IMG/VR virus record: IMGVR_UViG_3300009149_000040
Coordinates: 1 to 55,008 of that record
DNA: 55,008 nucleotides
Source: a virus
Strand: one strand, 5' to 3'
The notes beneath the pieces are model-generated. The model did not search any database. It worked only from the letters and a program-made list of their open reading frames with translations, and was not told where the DNA came from. This document shows, in pieces, positions 32,615 to 42,582 of this stretch (positions are counted from its first letter, which is position 1; every line of letters starts with the position of its first letter). The translations under genes and the position numbers were made by a program.

Positions 32615-33427
32615 TTAGACTCCCCAAATTCTATCAGAAAGTGCTATCGGGTAAGCGGGGTCTTCTACACTAGATGACTCAACAAAGTAGTAATCAAGCA
32701 TACTTTCGTATGTTAGATGCCCACGCTCGATAGTACCTTTTCCGGCACCATTTCTGATATGATCACAAGTTATTCTTCCATCTGAATGAAACTTGCACCA
32801 TGGGAGACTGCACTCAGTACGTTCTACCAGAGCCCCCATACTATGACCGATTCTATCTTTTTTCTGCACGAGATTGGAAAGTCGAGAGTCTTTGCTTCTG
32901 TCGAATCCTTTTAATATTTTGGTGTGCCACACACCCCTAAACGGTACTAGTGTGGCATCAAATATAATACCCTTAGCCCGTGTCGGATCTGAGTTATCAT
33001 GATCCATATGTACGGGTTTTCCTGTAAATGTTTGATACGCTGGTCTACCAATAATTGGTCTAAAGGTGGTAAGCTGATCGTAGTTGAACGCATCCATATT
33101 TCTATTAGGATAATCTGCTACTACAATGGGAACATCAACAAGAACGTAGTCAGAAATACTTGCACTTGTATGGTAAGCTGCAGCAGCTAGGGGTAGCCAA
33201 GAGATATCTAGAAAACCGCAGGCACAATTGGTTATTTTATCAATGTTTTTACCAGCTACTCGGAGTCTTCCTCCAGAAGTGCTAACATCTAAAGTATGAC
33301 CTTCAATAATTACTGGTTCATTGTAGTAACGATCCTTGGTCCACCGTCTAGAGAAGAACGTATCCCCTACATGGATGCCTCTACCTGCAGTAACAATATT
33401 TTCAGAAGAGAGGTCAAATAGGCTCAT
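32615..33427 (-). CDS. Prohead maturation protease (probable)
   Basis: 270 aa from ATG 33427 (AGGGA site); a longer frame would run back into the terminator hairpin. The central region reads like the serine proteases of large-phage proheads: P-V-H-M-D-H-D-N with His140, then D-R-I-G-H-S-M-G-A with Ser196, followed by the Cys cluster (C-S-L-P-W-C, C-D-H-I) seen in T4 gp21-like and jumbo-phage relatives. These enzymes cleave scaffold, capsid and cargo proteins inside the prohead. It is the obvious candidate to act on the tag peptides. Position next to the scaffold supports the call. Confidence 0.75.
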   Translation of the reverse strand: MSLFDLSSENIVTAGRGIHVGDTFFSRRWTKDRYYNEPVIIEGHTLDVSTSGGRLRVAGKNIDKITNCACGFLDISWLPLAAAAYHTSASISDYVLVDVPIVVADYPNRNMDAFNYDQLTTFRPIIGRPAYQTFTGKPVHMDHDNSDPTRAKGIIFDATLVPFRGVWHTKILKGFDRSKDSRLSNLVQKKDRIGHSMGALVERTECSLPWCKFHSDGRITCDHIRNGAGKGTIERGHLTYESMLDYYFVESSSVEDPAYPIALSDRIWGV

Positions 33428-33466
33428 GGATAAAATCCCTGTGCAGCGAGTTGGTAATAAGAAATT

Positions 33467-33501
33467 AATGTGTGGGGGAGGTATTCCCTCCCCCACACAT
33501 T
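33467..33501 (-). terminator. Rho-independent terminator after the scaffold gene
   Basis: A perfect 15-base-pair stem (33467-33481 with 33487-33501), five-base loop, then an AT-rich tail on the minus strand (ATTTCTTATT). Lies between the scaffold stop and the protease start, so it likely lets scaffold be made in excess over protease. Confidence 0.8.
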
Positions 33502-33512
33502 AAGATTTGTCG

Positions 33513-35387
33513 CTACTTCTTACTTTTGAAACTGGCCAAAGACTGGTTCATGTGTCTTCCAGTCAGATTCATCTGCTTCTTCCAGTAGTCTTTGTCACCA
33601 TGGAAACCTGCTCCAGTAGGAGAAGGTGCAGCGGTACGGAGAGGTACGTTAGAGGGAACCTGCATAGCAGCTACCTTCTCACGAATGGGGCTCTCGGAGA
33701 TAACATCATCATATTCAGGAATTTCATCGCTAGCAGCGCGGTAACCAGGATGACGATAGCTCATTCCTGTGATCTCCTTGATATGATGGTCCATTACCTC
33801 TTTCGGAGCACCGAGCCACTCCTCAGCCTTGTTCAGCATAGCAGTTACGTAATCAACTGCGGCTTCACGCCAGGCATCCTCAATAAGATCAACAGCAGTG
33901 TTCTCATCTACGGAAACTCTAGCCATCTGGCGGATAAGAGCATCTTTCAATGGATTATCTGTGATGTAGTTCTTCATAGAACCTTCTATGACAACCGCTG
34001 CTGTGCTGATGAGGTGATCCTTAAGATCGGACATCGCTACTTTACGTGACTCTTCCATATCGGTAGCAGCTGCTTCACGCATCTTTACCGCAACGTCGCT
34101 CTTTAGAGCAGATGCAGCATAGTAACGCGCATGAACGCTGTTCAGGGTCTCAGAGAGGCCAAAGCTCTCAATTCCCTCCAAGATAAATTCAGGATAATTC
34201 TCATCCAAGAACATACCTAAATGCTCAGGGGGAAGCTGCTGATCCGCCAGCGCGATCTTTGCAACAGGGTCACCATCCACCAACACTACGTAGTGGGGGT
34301 TCTCGCCATCTTCTCCATGGAGAAAGAGGGTCACATCATTAACGTCCGCACCAGCAGACACTTTATCTAAAGAAATGGTTTCATAGATCATAGCGTTCTC
34401 CTCGGGCTCCACTACTTCGGCCTCTTTTAGCTCCTCTTCCTCAACAACGTCATCCATTACTTCTTCCTCTGTTGGTTCATCAAAGGTAGGAGCAGGAACA
34501 CAACCAGTAGGGCACTCCGAAACAGGCTCAACCTCTTCCTCAGAAACCTCTACGATCTCTTCATCGTCATCCATGTCTGCCTCTTCTTCAGCATCTGCAG
34601 CTTCATGCTCACGAGTGGCATACTCACGCCCACGAACAGGAGGACCTTGCTTGTCACAAGACTCACGAGCACGCTCGTCGTCCTCATCGTCCTCATCGTC
34701 ATCTATGAACTCGACGTCATCTTCAGAGACTTCCATGGCAGATTCAGGCTCGTCGTCGTCATCTTCTTCGTAAACTTCTACGTCTTTTGCATCTACTTCC
34801 ATGGTGTCATCCTCTTCTGCTTCTTCTTCAAGAGCTTCTTCGTAGTCTTCTGCTTCTGGAGCAATATCGTCTACTAGTTCAATGATAGAAATGTCCTCTG
34901 GATCAACATCCACAATTGGAAATTCTGGTTCTTGGTCCAGGTAGGCATCAGCCTCGTCACGCTGAAATCCAATTTCCTTAGGGGGCTTAGCTTCGTGGCC
35001 ACGACCACTCCCTAAGTTCATTTTTTCTCTAAGTCCTGACATTGTCGTAAACTCCTTAGAAGGTGATGCTTCAACAGGCCCTCCTGATCCACCACCAGTC
35101 TCTGATATAACATCGCCACCTATGCTGTCGTCGTTAAGTAATCCAGGTAAACCCTTCATTACTTTTTTACAGGATTTACTTTTTCCTTTGTAAGGACAAC
35201 TAGGTGGTCCGTGTGGGTACTCGTCAAGGAATTCTTTTGCGAACTCTTTGACATGCTTCTTCACTTCAGGGGGTTCTAACTCAATATTTAACGCTTCTTT
35301 ACCACGGTCCCCTTCAGTGTCTCCCGTAACTAAAGGCCCGTCACGCGAGTTGGTCTGAAGACGCAACTTCCTTGAAAATACCGACAT
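33513..35387 (-). CDS. Acidic scaffold/core protein (probable)
   Basis: 624 aa. A Pro/Gly-rich N-terminal part is followed by a very acidic middle (about residues 150-330, long E/D runs). A helical domain then ends in a basic C-terminus (A-S-F-K-S-K-K). This layout, the location between portal and protease, and the terminator right after it fit the internal scaffold or prohead core. Function is inferred from context. No tag. Confidence 0.65.
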   Translation of the reverse strand: MSVFSRKLRLQTNSRDGPLVTGDTEGDRGKEALNIELEPPEVKKHVKEFAKEFLDEYPHGPPSCPYKGKSKSCKKVMKGLPGLLNDDSIGGDVISETGGGSGGPVEASPSKEFTTMSGLREKMNLGSGRGHEAKPPKEIGFQRDEADAYLDQEPEFPIVDVDPEDISIIELVDDIAPEAEDYEEALEEEAEEDDTMEVDAKDVEVYEEDDDDEPESAMEVSEDDVEFIDDDEDDEDDERARESCDKQGPPVRGREYATREHEAADAEEEADMDDDEEIVEVSEEEVEPVSECPTGCVPAPTFDEPTEEEVMDDVVEEEELKEAEVVEPEENAMIYETISLDKVSAGADVNDVTLFLHGEDGENPHYVVLVDGDPVAKIALADQQLPPEHLGMFLDENYPEFILEGIESFGLSETLNSVHARYYAASALKSDVAVKMREAAATDMEESRKVAMSDLKDHLISTAAVVIEGSMKNYITDNPLKDALIRQMARVSVDENTAVDLIEDAWREAAVDYVTAMLNKAEEWLGAPKEVMDHHIKEITGMSYRHPGYRAASDEIPEYDDVISESPIREKVAAMQVPSNVPLRTAAPSPTGAGFHGDKDYWKKQMNLTGRHMNQSLASFKSKK

Positions 35388-35463
35388 ACTAGCCTCCTAA
35401 TGTTGCTGTAAGCTCGTCTGTGTTTGTTAGTAATGTCGCGTAATGACGAGCGTAAATATTAGA

Positions 35464-35688
35464 TTAGCGAATGCCAATCTGTTGTGCGTAAAACCTAATC
35501 TTTTCCCAAAGATCTATACCTATTTGCTGTTTTTCATATGAAGAAATTTTATCAGAATTTGCAGTATCAGATAATCTCTTTACAAGTGCTCCAAATTCCT
35601 TCCACATTACAGCTTCTTGTGGCGCAGAATGGGCACGTCGGTAGGTGTGTCCTTTATATAATAACTTATTCGGTGTATTCTTTGGCAT
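35464..35688 (-). CDS. Small tagged protein (74 aa)
   Basis: ATG 35688 is preferred; the longer frame overlaps the upstream gene. Tag L-L-Y-K-G-H-T-Y-R-R-A at residues 8-18, then a helical body. Unknown function. Followed by a 75-base gap before the scaffold gene, with no clear signal. Confidence 0.55.
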   Translation of the reverse strand: MPKNTPNKLLYKGHTYRRAHSAPQEAVMWKEFGALVKRLSDTANSDKISSYEKQQIGIDLWEKIRFYAQQIGIR

Positions 35689-35705
35689 ATTTAGTAACAA
35701 CTTTT

Positions 35706-36128
35706 CTAAGTAAGCTGTGAAGCAAGCCAATCAACTAGCTGCCACAAGTCGTTAAAGCCAGAAGAACCAGTCCTATCCCTACGTTTGTAAGAGTACGAAC
35801 AGCTTACTGGATATCCAGTGTACCCTTGCGGTCTTAGAATTACAGTAACTACATCAAGCTTCCGTTTACCTAAACGAATATCGAAGTAGTAATCAGAATT
35901 AGTAGGGGATCTAACTATAAGCTGATCTGCACCAAGACGGTTCTTAAGCTCTTCGGCTACTATATTAAACACTTGAGCGTAAGTTGTAATATTAGCAGGG
36001 AATTGACTTAACAGCGTACTGCTGGAAGAACTTCCATCAACTGTAAAATTGTAACAAGATAATGGACAAGAGGTTGCAAGCATGTCGCTCGTCCCAATTC
36101 CAAAAACTCTACTCCAATTAGATGGCAT
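35706..36128 (-). CDS. Hypothetical head-region protein
   Basis: 140 aa, mixed beta and helix (R-L-G-K-R-K-L-D-V-V-T-V-I-L-R). AAGGAT ribosome site. No family recognised and no tag. Confidence 0.5.
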   Translation of the reverse strand: MPSNWSRVFGIGTSDMLATSCPLSCYNFTVDGSSSSSTLLSQFPANITTYAQVFNIVAEELKNRLGADQLIVRSPTNSDYYFDIRLGKRKLDVVTVILRPQGYTGYPVSCSYSYKRRDRTGSSGFNDLWQLVDWLASQLT

Positions 36129-36167
36129 TAATAGTATCCTTTTAAGAAAAGATCTAATATAGAATAA

Positions 36168-36581
36168 CTAAGATGATACGGTATCGGTAAATATTTCTAT
36201 AGGTTGAATAAGTTTACCTGTAGGACTAACGTAAGCTTGGAACCTAACAGGAACATCCCCAAAGTCTTCTAGGATGGCTGGTGGAGTTCCTTGAGGAAAT
36301 TCTACAAAACCTATGATGTTAAAACCGAACTGAGGAGAAGAATACGTATTTGAAACTTCTGGGTTGATAAGACTTACTTGCACATTACCTAGTTGTGCTC
36401 GAATAATACGAATAATTGGCTGTAAGTAGTCTTCCCAATGTGATACAGGTTCGTCTTCTATATCCTTTACCATCTCCGCTTCGTCAGGTATCTCCGTGTC
36501 TTCTATAGAATCTACCGTAGGATCCGCCTCTTCGGCAGCTACGTACACTCGTCCCTTGTATAAAACGCTACGCGCTTTCAT
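36168..36581 (-). CDS. Tagged acidic protein
   Basis: 137 aa. Tag V-L-Y-K-G-R-V-Y-V-A-A starts at residue 6, followed by an acidic linker (about 18-45) and a beta-rich C-terminal domain. AAAGGAT site upstream. Sits directly after the portal gene. Confidence 0.55.
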   Translation of the reverse strand: MKARSVLYKGRVYVAAEEADPTVDSIEDTEIPDEAEMVKDIEDEPVSHWEDYLQPIIRIIRAQLGNVQVSLINPEVSNTYSSPQFGFNIIGFVEFPQGTPPAILEDFGDVPVRFQAYVSPTGKLIQPIEIFTDTVSS

Positions 36582-36589
36582 GAAATCAC

Positions 36590-38929
36590 CTATCCTTTTT
36601 TAAATGGACTGTCGTTAGGAAGGATACCAGTAAGAGTTTGGTTATCCGGAAGCGACTGCTCGAACCTAGGAATCAATTTGGAGAGTGCAGCTGCAGAAGA
36701 TCCAAAATTTCGTTTTCGTCCACAAGCTTCAGAGATACGAGATACCACGCGTACCTCATTGGAAAGTTTTTTGTCTAGACCATTACCGTTAATGCGATCT
36801 AAAATATACTTAACCATAGGCTCAAAGAATGTATCTGGTAGATCTACCGGAGGAACTATCCCTAAACGTGTTGCAATGTACTGAGTAGCTTCTGCTTGTC
36901 GCCTACTCAATCCTTCTTTGCTTTCTAATTCATGCATAAGGTGCTGAGCAACACGTGATCTACGATTGCTATCTGGATCACTACGGTTTATACGATCGAG
37001 TATCTTGGCCATCCTACGTTGAGGAATCCCAAAGATGGTTTTATCCTCATCCCACAATGGGATACTGTCTAGTTCTTCGATTAGGTTTCGTACAGTACCA
37101 TCACGGACACCGGCAAGAACCTTCTTAAGATGTGGTCTATTTATTTTGAATCTACTATTTTCTAACCCAGCACCAAATCCCTCTCCTGCAGCAGGAGCTG
37201 CAGGAGCTGCAGGTGGAGCCTCTTCTCCTCCTCCTGCGGGCTCTCCTAAACCAACGTCAGTACCTCCTCCTTCTCCTCCCTCCAAATCTGCGTCGGTACC
37301 AAAATCTGAACCTAGCTCGCCAAAGTCCCCCATACCCCCACCTTCTCCAAAAGATGTCTCTCCTGTAGCAACACCGCTTTCATCAATTCCATACTGATTA
37401 CGTAGCTCAGTCAAAGCTACTTGCTGTTCGTAGATTCTTTTCTTTGTTTCTAAATCTGCATCAAATGAGTCTAACGCTTTATCGATATCAAAACCTGCAA
37501 CTTGAGAGCGCATACGAATTGGAATAGGTATTCCCTTAGCTTCCAATCCATCTAATATTTCTAGAAAGTTTTGATCGGCTACCGGAGAAAGTGGTTTATC
37601 CCACTCAATTATAGGTAAAATGTATGATGGCTCATTGCGCCGTCCTCCAGGACCTCCTTTAGGACCACCAGTACGTACTCTATGGGATATCTCAGCTTTT
37701 GTGCGTTTAACAAAGCCATGCTGTCTTGCAAGCTGTGTACACATCTTTTCTACTAATATTTTTTGTGTAAAATAATGACGTACTGCTCTAACCTTTTCTA
37801 GGAAAGTAGATAAAATTACTTCCATAGAATTCCAGTTAGCCTCACCCGACATGAAGTTCTCGCTTATTCCGAGAGCCCTCATTTTAGCTTCAGACAAGAA
37901 CGACCATTCATCTGATAGCTTCCAAAAATCAGAAGCTCCTCCCCCAACAGGAGTTACTACAACTCCTTCACGAGTTACAACCTTTCCTCCAATTGGGTCT
38001 TCTTCTGCCGCAAAAAACAGGTCTAACACCTCGGACATCTCATCGTCCGTAGCATCTGGCCATACAGTAATATGCCACAGAGGACCTGCTCGTCTACGTG
38101 CTCCAGAGATACTAGCATCTAAGAGAGCCTTCTCGTAGATCTTGAATGGCATTATTCTTGTAAGATAACTTGTACCATAGTAGTCAGTAGCAAATGTCAT
38201 CCGTGGTAAGAACATTGTGTTCTCAGGAGCCAACGGAATAGGCTGACCTGCGGCCATCAGGTTTATTAGTACAGGGTCTAGCGTAGTACGTTGTTCTATT
38301 ATACGCGGATCTGAAGAAGTTGCCCAAGTACGCTGATCTTCTGTAGGTTGTAAATCTATTAATGGATCCAAGCTGGGTACTGGGGATACTGTAATAGAAA
38401 CGTAATCCAAATCATGCGGGATAGTTTCTGTCCAGTATCCTTTAGATTCATCCATTAGTTGGTGGTATACAAATTTACCAAAAGTTAGATAATCACTTAG
38501 TAGCATTGGCATCATTGGAATGACACCACTAGCGTAAAGTGCATCTTGATAAAACTGCATTATTTTTGGATCGTTTACGCCAGATAGAATAACATTCTGT
38601 GAGAATGCAAGGTCCCTCCAGTACTCTGTAGCAGGACCAGCAATAGCATCAAACATCATCAAGTTTCTAAATATTTTATTTTGTGTTTGGGGATCTGCTG
38701 GCAGAAAATCCTCTGCTAAAGTTGGATCTTCTGCTCTCTCCCAAACAGGAGAGTACCTCTGGTTCATACCAGCCCCAGCAGACATGGGGGCGGTAACGTT
38801 GGTCATCGCAGTACCGTATCTAGTACGAGACCTTGAAGAGGTGCTATGGGTACGAGATACTGCAGCAGTACGATTTACTACCCTCCGTTGTATTTTACCC
38901 TCAGTAAGATCGTATCTGAATTTGAACAT
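36590..38929 (-). CDS. Portal protein (probable)
   Basis: 779 aa from ATG 38929 (TGAGG site). The length, position next to the large terminase, and internal pattern fit a portal: an N-terminal basic arm, the F-R-N-L-M-M-F-D-A-I-A-G region, P-F-K-I-Y-E-K-A-L-L, A-L-G-I-S-E-N-F-M-S-G-E-A-N-W and the helical A-V-R-H-Y-F-T-Q-K. It also has a Gly/Ala/Pro-rich linker (about residues 520-580) before a C-terminal domain. The portal forms the dodecameric DNA channel at the capsid vertex. No tag. Family assignment is by pattern, not by alignment. Confidence 0.7.
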   Translation of the reverse strand: MFKFRYDLTEGKIQRRVVNRTAAVSRTHSTSSRSRTRYGTAMTNVTAPMSAGAGMNQRYSPVWERAEDPTLAEDFLPADPQTQNKIFRNLMMFDAIAGPATEYWRDLAFSQNVILSGVNDPKIMQFYQDALYASGVIPMMPMLLSDYLTFGKFVYHQLMDESKGYWTETIPHDLDYVSITVSPVPSLDPLIDLQPTEDQRTWATSSDPRIIEQRTTLDPVLINLMAAGQPIPLAPENTMFLPRMTFATDYYGTSYLTRIMPFKIYEKALLDASISGARRRAGPLWHITVWPDATDDEMSEVLDLFFAAEEDPIGGKVVTREGVVVTPVGGGASDFWKLSDEWSFLSEAKMRALGISENFMSGEANWNSMEVILSTFLEKVRAVRHYFTQKILVEKMCTQLARQHGFVKRTKAEISHRVRTGGPKGGPGGRRNEPSYILPIIEWDKPLSPVADQNFLEILDGLEAKGIPIPIRMRSQVAGFDIDKALDSFDADLETKKRIYEQQVALTELRNQYGIDESGVATGETSFGEGGGMGDFGELGSDFGTDADLEGGEGGGTDVGLGEPAGGGEEAPPAAPAAPAAGEGFGAGLENSRFKINRPHLKKVLAGVRDGTVRNLIEELDSIPLWDEDKTIFGIPQRRMAKILDRINRSDPDSNRRSRVAQHLMHELESKEGLSRRQAEATQYIATRLGIVPPVDLPDTFFEPMVKYILDRINGNGLDKKLSNEVRVVSRISEACGRKRNFGSSAAALSKLIPRFEQSLPDNQTLTGILPNDSPFKKG

Positions 38930-38998
38930 ATGGTGCCTCAGCAACAGAGTGCCGTCTGGATACTAGTGTAAAATCTGCAGTACTTATACGTATGTATG

Positions 38999-39427
38999 CT
39001 AATTCTTCCATACGGTGGTTCGGCAACCAGGACAGAAATTAGCTACTTGGTACTTGCACAGCTTAACCGGTGACATACTTGTTTTACAGCGTGGACATAG
39101 TCCTTTTTTCATTAGTGCTTCTATTTCTAAAAATTTATCTGTAGTACCGCTATCAGCTGCAACAACTGTGGTAGATTCAGATCTGCTTGCAGCTGTCTTT
39201 ACCAAGCTAGTATCGATGCGCTTCGTATAACGTGGTACTAGTGTGCGCAAGATACCACATGCGGTAGAATGGTCCTCTACAGACGAAATAGGGTCTGAGA
39301 ATCCAGAAACACGAAGATTGCCTACCATGCGTTCCACAATAGAGGTTTCATCTATAGAAGTGGCCATATCAGTAGGAAACTCTGCCAGAACATCCCGTGC
39401 TAAGTTATGAAGACTCTTTTGGATCAT
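38999..39427 (-). CDS. Zinc-ribbon protein between terminase and portal
   Basis: 142 aa. Helical N-terminus, Ser/Thr/Ala linker, then C-P-R-C-K near residue 112 and C-P-G-C-R near 133 forming a zinc ribbon. Its location suggests a packaging or head accessory. Unknown. No tag. Confidence 0.55.
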   Translation of the reverse strand: MIQKSLHNLARDVLAEFPTDMATSIDETSIVERMVGNLRVSGFSDPISSVEDHSTACGILRTLVPRYTKRIDTSLVKTAASRSESTTVVAADSGTTDKFLEIEALMKKGLCPRCKTSMSPVKLCKYQVANFCPGCRTTVWKN

Positions 39428-39438
39428 CCTTCTGCTCC

Positions 39439-41763
39439 TTATCTTCTACCAGACCTGTAAGCCCCTGCAGATTTCTCCGAAGTTGAACCGGTATTCCCCA
39501 TGAAGCTGCCCATCCTACCGCCACCTCTTCCGCCACGGCTAGCTCCCCTAAAGATACCAACAGATCCAGCTGTTCCAGACTTACGTCTGGATATATGTGC
39601 ACTCTGTTTTTGATACTCTTTTTTGTATCGTTGTATGAAACTGTGTGCTAAAGCACCAACTCTAAACAGATCGTCGTTACCGTTATCGGGTTTGTATAGT
39701 TTATTACCAAACTGATTAACCGTAGTAAGCTGTAATTGAAAATGTGCTCGTGGAAACTCTGCCCTACGTGACAAGTCACGTATCTGTAACAGGTCATCCG
39801 GTGGGCACTCTGGAGCTGGCAACCACACCTTCATTCCTCGAAGTTCATCCCTAAACTGAGTAAAATCTTTCCACTTTAAACTATAACGTTGTGCATCTAC
39901 TTTTAATGAAGGATTCGTACGTAAATCGTGTACAGCGTACGCACTGTTCCATCTATCGAAACCAACATGTAAAAAGTTGAAAGAATTTACTAAAGGAACG
40001 ATAAATTTGTCATAACACCAAGCAAGGTCTACATTACTTCCCTGAACTGGAGCCACTTCTACAAACTCTTCAAATAGTATACCATCTATATCTGGAAGGT
40101 ACCTCCCAACACATAATGCGAATGAGTTAGTTGTTTCTCCATTATCAATAGCTAATACGCGTGGGTTGAAAGGATCGTAAGATATATCTCCTAGTATCGG
40201 CCTAACCCAACGTAACCCGTCTTCGTCTTCTTGCCGTTCAATATGATATTTGAACAGCTGTTCTTCTCCTGCGGAATGTAGAAGATCTTGAACAAGGCGG
40301 TGTTCTGGAAGAAAAGGACTTAAGGCACGAGGAGGGATAGCACAGAAATCGCGCATAAACGATTCCATGTCTCCAGCCTTCTGTTCCCTGATTACATACT
40401 CTTTTTCTTTTGGGTTAACTTCCCATGTTTTATAATGAGTATAGAACATCCTTGGCGCACGAGTCGCCACTGCGGCACGTTGCATAATAGGGTCACTGAT
40501 AGAAGAGGGACTAGAGATATTAAACATGTAAGCATCGAGACTATTGTAGTCGCCTAGTGATTCTCTACGGTAGTCTGCTTGTGTACGAATAGTAGTAAGA
40601 CTATTAGATAATGCATTAAATACTTCAGTACCATCCTTAGTACCTGCACGACGTTTTCCATCTTCGTTCGTATTAAACCAACCTAATTCGTCTTGCGCAG
40701 CAAAAATTCGCGTTCCTCCGCGAAGTCCACTACTACTAGCAGCAAGTATATGCACAGCTAAACGTTTACTAGGGAATGCTAAAAATGTACTACCAGAATG
40801 ATATAGCTGCACTCCAGTACGTTTACCTTCACTTACAAGGTATTTCCTAAACTCCCTAAACCATGGTGAAGAGTCGTAAACCTCTCTAAAAGGTCCCCAC
40901 ATATACTTATTAATCTGATGTAACGTAGGTGCTACAAACGCAGCTTCAAATACAACATTGTTCGGCTGATTAAAGTATCTAGTGGGACTTGGAAGAGAAA
41001 GATACCTATGTAAAATGTACGGAGCGGCGAATGTAGCTACAGAGTACGACTTACCAGATCTCTGTCCCCATACACCAACAAATTCATTCGGAGGTACTGG
41101 ACGGATGTTTACATTATTATCAAACTCATGGTGGTCCCAAAATCTACTATCGCGTTGCCACTCAGTAAGCAGTTCTGTTCGATTACGTTTACATTTAGGG
41201 CATACTCCATATTGCAACAGAGTAAAACGATCTAACACATCTCCCATAGAAGCATCTACTGGAACATCATGTATATAATCAGTGTCACTGCAAAAGTGGC
41301 ATACATCAGAAAAAAAGTGCACGAGTACTTGTAGCTGCTTTGGGAACATCTCTCCGGTATACCCCAAAAACTCAGGGTTTCTACACCACTCCACAATATT
41401 TGGAGCTACATCAAAAGAGCGTTCAGTAAAAATAGAAGGGTCCAGATCAGCTGAAATTGCCCTATCAATCATGGCTACCGGGTCGGGTAGTCCATCAATA
41501 TCATCTAAGTTATCTCCAAATGAAGACAGTCTTGAATAAATGTCACCGGAATCATCAGGGTCATCTGGATAGGGTAAAGGAGCTTCGGAAGTTCTACTAA
41601 TAGACACACTTACAGTAGCAGTATCTATAGTATCTGGAACAACTGGTTTATCTTTAGTAACAGGTGCATCTTTAGGAACAGACTTAGCGGATCTAATGTC
41701 GTTCAACAACGACATAGCTTTACGCTTCTTTGGCTTAAACTTTTTATCAGATGCTTTTTTCAC
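39439..41763 (-). CDS. terL: Terminase large subunit
   Basis: 774 aa, starting with GTG; ATG 41715 is an alternative. Walker A W-G-Q-R-S-G-K-S (residues 232-239) and Walker B R-I-F-A-A-Q-D-E (352-359) make the packaging ATPase. The C-terminal RNase H-like nuclease has Asp540 (L-A-I-D-N-G), Asp603 (G-F-D-R-W) and Asp697/698. A zinc-finger-like insertion (C-H-F-C, C-P-K-C, residues 155-191) precedes the ATPase. It pumps DNA through the portal and cuts it. It is longer than typical terminases because of the N-terminal extension and Ser/Arg/Gly-rich tail. Confidence 0.9.
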   Translation of the reverse strand: MKKASDKKFKPKKRKAMSLLNDIRSAKSVPKDAPVTKDKPVVPDTIDTATVSVSISRTSEAPLPYPDDPDDSGDIYSRLSSFGDNLDDIDGLPDPVAMIDRAISADLDPSIFTERSFDVAPNIVEWCRNPEFLGYTGEMFPKQLQVLVHFFSDVCHFCSDTDYIHDVPVDASMGDVLDRFTLLQYGVCPKCKRNRTELLTEWQRDSRFWDHHEFDNNVNIRPVPPNEFVGVWGQRSGKSYSVATFAAPYILHRYLSLPSPTRYFNQPNNVVFEAAFVAPTLHQINKYMWGPFREVYDSSPWFREFRKYLVSEGKRTGVQLYHSGSTFLAFPSKRLAVHILAASSSGLRGGTRIFAAQDELGWFNTNEDGKRRAGTKDGTEVFNALSNSLTTIRTQADYRRESLGDYNSLDAYMFNISSPSSISDPIMQRAAVATRAPRMFYTHYKTWEVNPKEKEYVIREQKAGDMESFMRDFCAIPPRALSPFLPEHRLVQDLLHSAGEEQLFKYHIERQEDEDGLRWVRPILGDISYDPFNPRVLAIDNGETTNSFALCVGRYLPDIDGILFEEFVEVAPVQGSNVDLAWCYDKFIVPLVNSFNFLHVGFDRWNSAYAVHDLRTNPSLKVDAQRYSLKWKDFTQFRDELRGMKVWLPAPECPPDDLLQIRDLSRRAEFPRAHFQLQLTTVNQFGNKLYKPDNGNDDLFRVGALAHSFIQRYKKEYQKQSAHISRRKSGTAGSVGIFRGASRGGRGGGRMGSFMGNTGSTSEKSAGAYRSGRR

Positions 41764-41777
41764 AAGAATACCCTAGA

Positions 41778-42074
41778 CTATTTTCCACCTTCTCCTTGAG
41801 GAGAATCTATCATATCTGAAAGCATAGCTTGTACACGTTTTCCTAAACGCAAAACCAAAGAATCTTGTCTGCGCAATTCAACTTCTGCTAAAGCAGCTCT
41901 ACAAATAAACATATCTTCAGTGGGACCTTCTTCAATATCTACGTCTACATCCGTAATTTCATCAAATATGTCTAGAGTGCTATCAAATCCTTCGTAAGTT
42001 TCTGTTTCTTCAGAAGGTTTGCAAAGACTACAATGTTTAACACAGGGGTCATCGTTAAGACTTTGTTCTGGCAT
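41778..42074 (-). CDS. Hypothetical small acidic protein
   Basis: 98 aa with three Cys near the N-terminus (C-V-K-H-C-S-L-C), an acidic middle and a helical C-terminus. GGGGAG ribosome site. Fourteen bases before terL; role unknown. Confidence 0.5.
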   Translation of the reverse strand: MPEQSLNDDPCVKHCSLCKPSEETETYEGFDSTLDIFDEITDVDVDIEEGPTEDMFICRAALAEVELRRQDSLVLRLGKRVQAMLSDMIDSPQGEGGK

Positions 42075-42091
42075 TAGTAGCTCTCCCCTAC

Positions 42092-42547
42092 CTATCTACT
42101 GGTTGTACTGATCATTACCCCAAGAGCGGACACATCTGCTTGTAGTTTATCTACTACCTGAATCAGCTTTGCTAATGTAGTGTTATACTGGTCAAATCGA
42201 TTTACTACTTTATCAATTAAATCAACTAATCTGGTAACTCTTTCTGATAAAGACTTAATATGCGTACGCAAACCAACACTGAAATACCAGATTTTACCAG
42301 AAGGGTCATCTGGATCTAGTACGTTGTGCATATCGAATATTCTCTCAACAAACTTAGCGGTAGACTCTGTAGTTTTGGTTAGGTTTTTAAGATCTACCTC
42401 AATCCACTCTTTAAATTTTGCAAATCGCTCATCTAGAGAAGATAGTGTTTTACCAGAGCCTAAAGTCTTATCTAGAACGTAGGCAACAACTGCGGCGGCT
42501 GCGCCACCTCCTAAGCCAAAACCGGCTCCACCTAATCCATCTGGCAT
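42092..42547 (-). CDS. Gly/Ala-rich N-terminus plus coiled coil
   Basis: 151 aa. A small-residue N-terminus (G-G-A-G-F-G-L-G-G-G-A-A-A-A-V-V) could insert in a membrane or pack in an oligomer. The rest is long heptad-like helix (V-T-R-L-V-D-L-I-D-K-V-V-N-R). Could be an assembly or lysis factor; undetermined. Confidence 0.5.
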   Translation of the reverse strand: MPDGLGGAGFGLGGGAAAAVVAYVLDKTLGSGKTLSSLDERFAKFKEWIEVDLKNLTKTTESTAKFVERIFDMHNVLDPDDPSGKIWYFSVGLRTHIKSLSERVTRLVDLIDKVVNRFDQYNTTLAKLIQVVDKLQADVSALGVMISTTSR

Positions 42548-42582
42548 AAGTCACCTCTCACTATGCAAAGGACAAACGCCAT

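Noticed and set aside
33428-33496. Longer start for the prohead protease
   Set aside because: The extra residues are encoded by the terminator hairpin after the scaffold gene; ATG 33427 has its own AGGGA site.
34573-34877. Ser-rich plus-strand frames opposite the scaffold gene
   Set aside because: They mirror the acidic GAG/GAT codon runs of the scaffold and have no independent support.
37035-37397. Pro/Ser-rich plus-strand frame opposite the portal gene
   Set aside because: It is the complement of the Gly/Ala/Pro linker of the portal; no start signals.
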